Positions 46,864 through 56,848 of a stretch of 64,000 nt of DNA are shown piece after piece. The translations under genes and the position numbers were made by a program. Source of the stretch: Lycium barbarum (taxonomy: Eukaryota > Streptophyta > Magnoliopsida > Solanales > Solanaceae). Position 1 is the first letter of the stretch; the number at the start of each line of letters is the position of its first letter. Location: contig NC_083338.1 of assembly GCF_019175385.1 (NCBI RefSeq), forward strand, positions 62,404,884-62,468,883, given 5' to 3'. The notes under the pieces were generated by a model. The model did not search any database and was not told where the DNA came from. It saw only the letters and a program-made list of their open reading frames with translations.

Positions 46864-49106
46864 TGGCACTATACGGCCCGTAAAGTGATTTACGAACCGT
46901 ATAGTGCAATCGTATCCCATCATTCCAAAAATCTCAACTTTCTGCCCAGCGTTGATATGGTTAAATACGACCCAGTTTACGGCCCGTAAACTGGTTTACG
47001 GACCGTAAACCAGGTCGTAAAGTGCCATAATCCTCAGCCAAACTTTCTGTTTCTTGGAATGCTTAAATACGTCCATAGTGGACGGGCCGTAAATCAGAAT
47101 ACGGTCCGTAAACTGCAATTTACGACCACTGTTCACCCGACGAGAATTCATTAAAGATCAAATTTTGGGATTATTAAAAGGGGCTTGGACTACAATTCAG
47201 TTCATTATTCATCAACACAACTCAAGAAACCTCTAGAATATTCCAAATTATTCCTCCACAAGAATTCAAGAGAATCAAAGGGAATATCAAGATCATCACC
47301 ACTAAATTCATGAAAATAAGTGTAAGAACACATCAAAGGATCTTCTAAATCAAGAAATTCTAAAGAAGGGTGGAACTAGGGTTTTGGCTAAGTGAAGAAT
47401 TTCAACTCAAGGGTTGTTCAACCACTATCCAAGGTAATTTTCATGATCATTCTATGTTGTTTGAAGTATTGAAAAGCTTAGACACTTGAAATGTAGAAGA
47501 ACATAGAAATGGACCATTATTGAGTGAATAGTGCCATAAATGAATGATAGTTGGATTGAATTATGAATGTTGAAGTGTTGTGAATACAAATACGTTGTAA
47601 ATGATGCTTACATCATGAAACAAGCATTAAACGCATGAAAATGCAAGGACGAGTCATAAGGCTAATTATGAGGGAAATTGGAGGAAAATGGTGGATTTTG
47701 CTAAATGTACGTAAACGACGATTGTTGATTTCGATATTGTGAGTAATGCTATGAATGTTGGGAGTTAATATAAAACATGGAAAAAAAATAGTATAAACAA
47801 GAGAAGCGTTGTCCGACTTCTCCTAGAATTAGCGACGCGTTTTTGTAGTTAGTAGTCTAATGTTGATATGAATTCTTTATGAAGGTAACGACGCGATATT
47901 GAAGGAGAATGAGTGAGCGATATCTTAGCTAAACGACCAAGGTATGTGAGGCTAGTCCCTTCTTTCTGATGGCATGAATCTTGTAGCACGAAATTCCTAT
48001 TCTCTTCATGAGTTCTTGTAGTCCGAAAGGCTAAGAGTCTAACTCCTTAATGTCTATATAAAATGAGGACTACGATATGATGATGCTAGTATAATGATGA
48101 TGTTAATTATCGCTTACACTCACCTTATGTACTAGTTCCTTCAAGGTGAGGCAGAGTATCAATAGTTGTTCCATAATGGAATCGGGGGATCACGGCCTTA
48201 CGTCACCCCGATAGAGTAAAGTTGATCTTGAGCCTTATGCATGTATTACAATGAGATAAGTATTTTATGATGAGTATATTATGAGCATTTTATGATAAGC
48301 ATGACATGAGCATTTCACACCGTGCCTAGTTGGCCGGGCAGTCACCGCCAAGGCGGGAAGCTATACGGATACACCATGACCTTCGGGCATGGGCAGACAC
48401 CACTAGTGGGCGGCATGAGATGGTACCCCGGACACGGGAGGCCTGGACGCGGGCTAATATTATTGATTATCACACCGTTCCGACATGGACGGGCAGCTTG
48501 CATATGATGCACATATGTTATGAGGATGAGTACGAGTAAGATGGCACGCATGATTTCCTTTATGATTATCAGACAGATCCAGATATTTCATGTTGATGTT
48601 ATCACTATATTGTTGATGTTTTCTTTCATTGTTTATGCTTCTTATACTCAATACAACATTCGTACTGACGTCCTTTCTTCGGACGCTGTGTTCATGCCCA
48701 CAGGTAGACAGAGAGAAGAGCTTGGCCCAGATCCTCAGTAGCAGTCAGCTGGTTGGAAGCACTCCATCGTCCGGAGGTGCTTAGGATTATCCTTTTGGTA
48801 TATATGTATATTTTGGGCACGACGGAGTCTTGTTCCGTCCATGTATATACAGTATGTTAGTAGAGGCTCGTAGATACGCAGTGTGGGTTAGATGGTCTCA
48901 CAAGACATTTTCATATGCATGTATATTATTTTGATGGCCGAAAGACAATTGTATATAAAGTATTTATGTTTGTTTAATTATGATTTTCCTACAACTGGTA
49001 TGTAAATTGATAAAAGAATATTAAATAAGCAAGATAAGTAGTAGAGTGAGCGATGCTCGGTAACTAGCTCTGGGTACCCGTCGCGGCCCCTAACTGGGTC
49101 GTGACA
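46864..49106 (+). repeat. Element L 5' LTR, part 2
   Basis: Runs from the U3 palindromes to GGGTCGTGACA, right before the primer site. Donor-like sites are CCAAG-GTAATT at 47433 and AAGGTATGTGAGGC at 47939-47952. Hairpins CGTCC/GGACG (48669-48685) and GACGGA/TCCGTC (48821-48839) lie near the 3' end. Confidence 0.9.
46866..47013 (+). promoter_or_regulatory. U3 palindrome cluster of L
   Basis: Three large dyads. The first (46866-46907) has outer arms GCACTATACGG/CCGTATAGTGC and inner arms CGTAAA/TTTACG. The second (46972-46994) has 11-bp arms around one base (CCAGTTTACGG, centre C). The third (46991-47013) overlaps the second by four bases and has arms CTGGTTTACGG around A. Further TTTACGG/CCGTAAA half-sites follow to 47130. 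Confidence 0.7.
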
Positions 49107-49311
49107 GAAGTGGTATCAGAGCAGTTCGTCCTAGGAAGTGTCTGCGAGACGTGTCTAGTAGAGTCTTGTTTATGGTGTGTTGCGCGCCACGCTAATAAAC
49201 AAGAGGCTACAGGGCATTTAGGAAAATGACCATCCTTCTTCTCATGAAATCGTGCGATAGAGCCATGCTTAGGATTATGTTATTCCTAAAAGTGCGTTAT
49301 GGTTTCAGAAA
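49107..49311 (+). promoter_or_regulatory. Leader of element L: primer site, dimer-type hairpin, acceptor-like site
   Basis: Primer site TGGTATCAGAGC at 49111-49122. The hairpin at 49167-49201 has arms TGTTTAT/ATAAACA, an inner 5-bp stem and the loop TTGCGCGC (49180-49187), whose palindrome GCGCGC replaces GTGCAC of the other elements. GGTTTCAG ends at 49308, four bases before the gag ATG, and looks like a 3' splice site. Confidence 0.85.
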
Positions 49312-52300
49312 ATGCCGCCAAAAAGAAAAGCTACAGCTGCCCAGAAGGGCAAAGCTACGACCAAGAGGCAGGCGGAAAGAGAGCCTCCGGCAACTGTAGA
49401 GGAAAGCGAATCGCAAAGTGAGGTCGCGCCCAATGTAGGAGAGCAGGGAGGATCCTCAGCTCCGATTCCTCCACCGGGTGCTTCGGTTCAACAAGTGTTC
49501 GAGGCCATCCATTTATTGACATAATTGGTATCCGCTCAGGCACAACGACAGGATGCGGGTCCAAGGGATCGTTCAGCTAGTACGAGAGCCCGTGACTTTA
49601 TGGCTTTAAATCCTCTGGAATTCTTTGGGTCAAAGCTAGATGAAGATCCGCAAAATTTTATTGTTGAGATGTTGAGGACTTTAGAGATTATCCATGCTTC
49701 CGAGACCGAATCCGTGGAGTTGGCTTCTTATAGACTCCGCGATGTGGCGGTGTTATGGTATAAGAATTGGGTGATAACAAGAGGAGAAAATGTTCCACCT
49801 CCCGTGTGGCAAGAGTTTGTAGATGCCTTTATTCGTCACTACTTGCCACCCGAAGTCCGCCGAGCTAGAGCGGACAAGTTCCTGAATATAAAGCAAAGGG
49901 GTATGAGTGCCCGAGAGTATAGCATGCAATTCAACTCATTGGCCCGATATGTTCCGACTATGGTGGCCGACATGGGAGACAAAATCTATAGATTTGTGAG
50001 TGGTCTGGGGCCACATTTGTACAGAGATTTTTTGACGGCCTCCTTGCAAGACGGGATGGATATTTCTCGGATACAGGCCCATGCTCAGAATCTCGAGGAA
50101 CGACAACGACAGCAAAGAAGTGATCGTGATGGTGACAGAAGACAAGGTAAGAGGGCTAGATCTATGGGAGAGAGCAGTGAGTATAGAGAGGGATCGAGAC
50201 AGACACATCCCAGGCACTCAGGTTAGTCCGCGACTAGTGCGCCTCCCAGATTCTCAGACGGAAGGTTCGATCGCTCTTTCCAGTCAGGGCAGGATCAGAG
50301 TTCGAGGGCCCCAAGTTCTCAGTATCAGGGAGATTTTAGTCAGAGGAGACCTCCAGTACCGCGGTGTAGCCAGTGTGGCAAATTACATTCCGGACGGTGT
50401 CGTCAGGGTTCGGATGCTTGTGATGCTTGCGGGCAAGTTGGTCACATGATGCGAGATTGCCCCTCAGCGAGAGATAGAGCTGGGACTCAGCCTACAGGTT
50501 CAGCAGCGGGTTCTTCTTCAGCACGCTCGACAACACAGACTCCTCAGACTACAGCAGGTAGAGGCAGAGGTAGAGGGGGAGCATCTACTTCAGGTGTTGT
50601 TCATCCCCGTGTGTATGCTTTAGCTGGGCGACAGGATCTCGAGTCTTCCCCAGATGTTGTCATAGGTACCCTGACCATATTTTCCCATGACGTATATGCT
50701 CTGATTGATCCAGGTTCTACCTTATCATATATTACTCCGTATATCGCTGATTGTGTTGGGGTGAGACCCGAGCCAATTAAACCTTTCGAAGTATTCACTC
50801 CGGTTGGTGATCCTGTAATAGCGAGGCAAGTATATAAGAACTGTGTAGTCATTATACGTGATCGTCAGACAAAGGCTGATTTGATTGAACTTGAGATGAT
50901 AGATTTCGACGTAATTATGGGTATGGACTGGTTGACGTCATGCTATGCTAATGTTTGTTGCCGAACAAAGGTAGTTCGATTCAAATTTCCGGGAGAGCCC
51001 ATACTAGAGTGGAAGGGTAATACAGTTTCCCCAAAGGGTAGGTTTATTTCCTACCTTAAGGCGAGAAAGATGATAGCCAAGGGTTATATTTGTCATCTAG
51101 TTCGGGTTCATGACACGGAAGCGGAAGTGCCAACTTTCCAGTCTGTCCCGGTAGTGAATGAATTCCCAGATGTGTTTCCCGACGAGTTACCAGGCCTTCC
51201 TCCAGAAAGGGAAATCGATTTTTCTATTGATGTAGTACCCAACACCGAGCCTATTTCTATTCCTCCCTATCGAATGGCTCCAGCAGAGTTGAAAGAGCTA
51301 AAGGCACAGTTGAAAGACTTACTCGAGAAGGGTTTTATTAGACCCAGTTCATCACCGTGGGGAGCACCGGTCTTGTTCGTGCGAAAGAAAGATGGGTCGC
51401 TACGAATGTGTATCGATTATAGACAGTTGAACAGGGTGACTGTGAAGAACAGATATCCCCTTCCCAGAATCGACGACTTGTTCGATCAATTACAAGGTGC
51501 TAAGTGGTTTTCTAAGATAGGCCTAAGATCGGGTTATCATCAAGTGAGGATCAGAGAAGAAGACATTCCCAAGACAGCCGTCAGAACGAGGTACGGCCAT
51601 TACGAGTTCTGAGTGATGTTGTTTGGGTTGACAAACGCCCCGGCGGTGTTCATGAATTTAATGAATAATGTGTTCAGGCCGTTCTTGGATCTTTTTGTGA
51701 TAGTGTTTATCGACGATATCCTGGTATATTCTCGCACAGAGTCAGAACATGCAGATCATCTAAGAATTGTTCTTGGCGTTCTTCGAGATCGGGAATTGTA
51801 TGCAAAGTTTTCGAAGTGCGAGTTTTGGCTAAAATCCGTGGCATTTCTAGGTCATGTTATTTCGGATGATGGTATCCGAGTCGACACTCAGAAAATAGAA
51901 GCTGTGAAGACTTGGCCAAGGCCTACGACACCTACGGAAGTTCGTAGTTTTCTTGGGTTAGCAGGATATTACAGGAGATTTGTAGAGGGCTTGTCATCTA
52001 TTTCAGCCCCATTGACAAAGTTAACTCAGAAGTTGGCTAAATTCCAGTGGAATGATGCCTGTGAGCGTAGTTTCCAAGAGTTGAAAAACAAGTTGACCTC
52101 AGCGCCAGTGCTAACACTTCCGGAAGGGTCCGATGGCTATGTCGTATATTGTGATGCCTCCGGTGTGGGAATAGGATGCGTATTGATGCAGCATGGGAGA
52201 GTCATTGCATATGCCTCAAGACAGTTGCGAAGGCATGAACAGAATTATCCGACTCATGATCTCGAATTGGCCGCGGTTATCCATGCCTTAAAAATATGGA

Positions 52301-53350
52301 GGCACTACTTGCATGGTGTACGTGTTGACATCTATACGAATCACAAAAGCCTCCAATATATTTTCAAACAGAAGGAGTTGAACCTGCGGCAAAGGCGATG
52401 GTTAGAATTACTAAAGGATTACGATGTGAACATTCTATATCATCCAGGGAAGGCAAATGTAGTGGCAGATGCACTTAGCCGCCGATCGATGGGTAGTTTA
52501 TGTGGAGTTCCTTCGGAAAAGCAAGAAATGGTTCATGAGCTCCATCAACTAGCAAGTCTCGGTGTACGTGCGACTGATTCAGGAGATGCAAGTATCAGCA
52601 TCAATGACCCCATAGTTTCATCATTGAATCTAGAAGTGAAGGAACGGCAATATGAGGATTCCCAGCTAAGCCATTATCGAGATCTAGCTCACGAAAAAGA
52701 AAAGTCTCCATTCGAAGTTTCCATAGAAGGGGTCCTTAGATATCGGGGCAAGTTATGTGTACCGGATGTGGCAAACTTACGCCAACGGATTTTAGAGGAA
52801 GCACATCATTCCCGGTATTCTATTCATCCAGGTGCAACCAAGATGTATCACGACCTTAAGTTGCTATATTGGTGGGATGGCATGAAGCGAGACATAGCAG
52901 GGTTTGTAGCCCAATGTCCAAATTGTCAGCAAGTGAAAGCCGACCATCAAAATCCAGGAGGTTTATTGCAAGAAATGGAAATTCCTACGTGGAAATGGGA
53001 AGAAATTAATATGGATTTTGTGGTAGGATTACCCCGTACGCGAGGGAAGTATGATTCTATATGGGCGATCGTGGACAGGCTCACAAAAGCAGCTCATTTT
53101 CTCCCCGTCAGGACTACGTATTCAGCGGAAGACTATGCTAAATTGTATCTCAAGGAGATTGTACGACTTCATGGTATTCCTTTGGCCATTATCACGGATA
53201 GAGGGGCGCAGTTCACAGCCAAGTTCTGGAAGTCCTTTCAAGAAGGTCTAGGTACTCGAGTTAAGCTCAGCACGGCGTTCCACCCACAGACCGACGGGCA
53301 AGCCGAGCGCACTATTCAGACCTTAGAAGATATGCTACGAGCATGTGTCC
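49312..53350 (+). pseudogene. Gag-pol polyprotein of element L (single frame, three stops, 3' truncated)
   Basis: One frame from ATG 49312 to 53350, about 1346 codons, with stops at 49522 (TAA), 50224 (TAG) and 51610 (TGA) and no frameshift. Order: gag (residues 1 to about 385; core FIRHYLPPEVRRARADKF; CCHC knuckle [14 protein letters not shown] at 370-383), aspartic protease ([13 protein letters not shown], Asp466), reverse transcriptase (FIDDILVYS, Asp801-802), RNase H (YCDAS Asp948; HDLELAAV) and integrase (HHCC with CPNCQQ; DD35E at Asp1235, Asp1296, Glu1332). Oddities: in RT the motif is [10 protein letters not shown], with Gly (51520-51522) where the family has catalytic Asp. In RNase H the motif is TNHKSLQY, with Asn (52339-52341) where the family has Asp. 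After [10 protein letters not shown] the sequence becomes LTR, so the chromodomain is lost. Established role: copying element RNA into DNA and integrating it. This copy should be inactive on several counts. Confidence 0.95.
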
Positions 53351-53483
53351 TCGTAGATATGTACGTATGGGTAGTAGTTGTCTCATGGACATATCATTGT
53401 ATATTTGTATATCATTTTTTGCAGCCGTGAGGGCTTTTGTATATTTATGTATTGCCTTGGGGATCATATGTGTTCAGGTTGGG
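53351..53483 (+). repeat. LTR tail joined to L integrase, part 1 (K or L 3' LTR)
   Basis: CTCGTAGATATGTACG and the following bases resemble 48860-48990 of the LTR of L (CTCGTAGATACGCAG). It is interrupted by solo LTR N and continues at 56766-56843. Confidence 0.7.
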
Positions 53484-56400
53484 TGTTATAGCCCATATTT
53501 CGTATGTTCGGAAAATCCAAGATAATGGGGAGAAGTTAAGAACAAGACTATGTTTCAAAAATTTTTTATATACGAGTTGTTGAAAATATTATTTATGACT
53601 ATTATTAGTATGGAAGTATTGTGAGAGGTTAAGGGCAAAAAGAGAAATTCGCAAAATGGGTCGCGGAGGTAATGTGGAAGGCTAGGGGCAAAATGGTAAT
53701 TTTGAAGAAAGCCGAGGGGCGAAATGGGAATTTTATACAAGTCTTGAAAATTCCCTAAAATGGCCATGTGGCCGAAAAGAAAAAGGAGAAAAGAATAAAG
53801 AAAAAGAAAATTCTAGAAAAAGAAAGGAGAAAAGAAAAGAAAAATCTAGAGAAGGGGGGGGGGGCATGTGTCCCTCACATGACTTGAATAACTATATATA
53901 TATGTGTGTGTGTAGTCATATTCTTAAGAGAAAAGAGTGGAGGAAAGAAAAAAAAATATAGAGAGAAGAGAGCATAAGGGTTCGGCCATGGCTCTCAAAA
54001 ATGAGCCATGGGAAGTTGATGGAGAAAAATATTTTTCTTCTTGCATTTAGAGTGATCGGAAGGTCCTCGTCAACGTGAAGTAGTTGTTAGAACAAGAAAA
54101 CCGCTCGTTGTCGCGTTTTATCAAGCTAGCCGAGAGGAAAAGGGTGAAGAAGGAGGTGAGGTTTAACCTTCTCTTTTATGTGTTATGAATGGTTTATGTA
54201 TGTTATTGAATGTAGAAATGATGGGAATTCATGAAATACTGCATGTTCAAGTTGAGCCGTGTGAAGTGTTGCTTGGCCGTGTGTTGTATATAATGTGTAG
54301 GAATAATGAATTAAATGTGTTTAGCATGATTATGTGGTGTTGTAATGGACAGAAAATGAATGAAATCATGGGATGGGTGTGTTGTGATGTTGGCCCAAAT
54401 ATGGGCTGCTTTGTATGTTAGGAAATGAATTAACCTTATCTAGTGTTTGGTTGATGTTGTTGTGGACTTTATGATGTAAAGTGAAGGTTTAAGGACTCAA
54501 AATTGAAGTTGTAATCGTGTGGGCTGATTTGGAGGCTAATGTGATTTTCATATGGTCCTTTGTGTTGATGAAAATAATGTTGCTAATGTATAGATTGTTG
54601 GTACGGTTTATGAATTTGGAGGAAAAGACATGTGTTGTTGATAGTTCCTTGGACTTGGAAGGTTTCGGGTTGCCTTATGTTTCGAGTCGGGTTGTGTTGG
54701 ACAATTTTGTGGATTGTTGGAAATGTTATGGAATCATGTTTGAAAGGTTTTGGATTGATTATATATCTTGATTTGAACGTAATTGGAATGTCGCATATTG
54801 CGAAAGAAGGTTGTTGATATTAAAGTGCGTTTACATTAATGGTCGATGTTGTTAGAATGTTTGCTGTCAATGTTGTTGATATTGTGGCCGGGTCAAATTC
54901 CCGGGTTGTTGTTGTTGATTTGGGGCCGAGCCGTATTCTCAGGGATGGTGCAATTACAGGGGAGGTGCTGCCGAAATTCCGGCAGAATATAAGTGAATGT
55001 GTTTGAAAGGTTAAGGCAAGTATGTGATAATGAATCTAGCGAATGGATGAGTTCATTTGAATGAAGACTAACAAGTTGCACAAATGAGCGTAGCCAGTTG
55101 GTCGCGGCACAGGTATGTAAGGCTTACCCTTTTATTCTTTTGGCATGTCTTAGAGCCATGTAGGGTATGATACTGATGTGTACCTTGGGTTATTCCATTT
55201 TGTGATTCTGAGTCTGTTTGTGATCTGTATGTCCTCCCTAAGGTAGGTAACTAATAATCTGGATAAGTGAATCCTGACTTAAGCAATCTGACAGCCGTAT
55301 CCTGATATAAGTATGTTGGTCTGAACATTTTGACATAACTATCCTGATGAGAGTATTTGGTATAAGTGTTCTGATATGAGAGATTATGCTACAAGTAATT
55401 TGAAACATGTATTCTGATTGAGTAAAAGCGATTTAAGTACTTTGATAGAAATATTCTGATAAAAGTAATTTGACATAAGTATTCTGTAATAAGTAATCTG
55501 TTATGAACATTCTGAGAATACGTTTGATTAATCTATTGAGTCTGAGTTATGTGCATTTGGTTTCTCACTATTCTGCTCGTGCATATGTTATGACTCCCTT
55601 CACCGAGTCCCGGGCCGGTATGTATCGTGCGGATGGTTCGTTGAGTCCTTTGTTGAGGGCCGGGTTCCATATATGAATTCCGAAGTATGATGTGTCTGGT
55701 TCTGGGGTACTGTGTTACATGTCCGTGCCCGGTTACCGAGAATATATTACGAAGTATGATGTGTCCGGGCTCGGGGTGCTGTGTTATCTGTCCGCCCCCG
55801 GGTACCGTGGTTATGTTATGATGTGTGACGGAGATCGGAGAAAATCTTCTGGAGTATGATGTGTTATGGCGCCAAAGGCAGGAGTGGCAACCACGTTCCT
55901 ATGTTATCGTGCGCATTCCTTGGCATCGTTCACCGATTCCTCGGTGTGTTATTTGTCCCCGAGGTTACCGTATGCATGATGTGATGTGTCCGGTTTCCCG
56001 GCGTGGTACATGTCCCCGGGGTTACCGCGTATATGATATGATATCCGATTCTGATATGCATGACTTGTGTTTGGAAAGTAGGCATTCCGACATTCCGTAT
56101 GTTCTGTATTCCGTCTGCTATAGGACATCATCTGAGCACTCTGTACATTCCGCGATCCGTCTGACATGCGACATAAGTAAGTATGGTTTGTGTCTGGAAG
56201 AAAAAGGATAATAAGTGTCTGATATTCTGGATAAGGTATTTGTACGTTGTTTTATTTGTTTCAGTCATGGTTCCGTTTTCTGTACTCATGCCTTACATAC
56301 TCAGTACATACTCCGTACTGACCCCCTGTTCTTCGGGGGCTGCGTTTCATGCCGCGCAGGTACCCACAGATGAATAGATGAGGTTAGCTGAAGATGATCC

Positions 56401-56760
56401 AGTGGACTGGCGGCTCCATTTCCTCCAGGAGTGCTGCCGAGTCAGAGTATGTATGCTGTGATGTCTGATCAGTATTAGAGACTTTGCAGACAGCGTTGTG
56501 GGTAATGGTTGTCAGTCTGTAAGCGGCTCCATCAGCCGATACGTCATTTTGTGTCATGTAGTAAATTCCATATGATTACAGATTTTTGTTTAATCGTGAA
56601 CGGTAAGAGGAAAAAAATTTGACTGTTTAATATGTATTTTACTCGTATTTGATTTTCTGGATCCTAAGGAATTAGGTGTGTAATCAGAGTCTGCGGGTTC
56701 GCTCGGCTCCGTATGTGGGGTCGGGTGCCCATCACACCCTAATAAGGTTAGGGTGTGACA
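53484..56760 (+). repeat. Solo LTR N (class 2-like, 3277 bp)
   Basis: Starts TGTTATAGCCCATATTTCG and ends TTAGGGTGTGACA. The duplication TTGGG lies at 53479-53483 and 56761-56765. It has a G run at about 53854-53865, a TATA-rich stretch near 53890, a CCATGGCTC hairpin at 53986-54011, the donor-like CAGGTATGTAAGGC at 55110-55123 and the hairpin pair at 56301-56339. No internal region. Confidence 0.92.
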
Positions 56761-56765
56761 TTGGG

Positions 56766-56843
56766 TATGATGATTAGCCTAATGAGTGGTGCTCGGTATT
56801 CAGATCTGGGTACCCGTCATGGACCCCTAGCCGAGTCGTGACA
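56766..56843 (+). repeat. LTR tail, part 2 (end of LTR K)
   Basis: Ends GAGTCGTGACA followed by ACCTT (56844-56848), the partner of 27275-27279. This fixes the right end of K. Confidence 0.82.
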
Positions 56844-56848
56844 ACCTT

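Larger units (their letters stand above)
37198..53350 (+). mobile_element. Element L, gag-pol chromovirus, 3' end deleted (class 1)
   Basis: 5' LTR (37198-37347 plus 46864-49106), primer site, leader and gag-pol to the integrase; then an abrupt join at 53350 to an LTR tail. I see no matching target duplication: the left flank is GAGAT, and the right flank was lost with the deletion. The simplest reading is that L inserted into LTR K and a later deletion joined its integrase to the tail of K. Confidence 0.8.

Noticed and set aside
49111..49122. Possible tRNA gene fragment (TGGTATCAGAGC)
   Set aside because: Only 12 bases matching the iMet 3' end, placed right after the LTR in all elements: it is the primer site.
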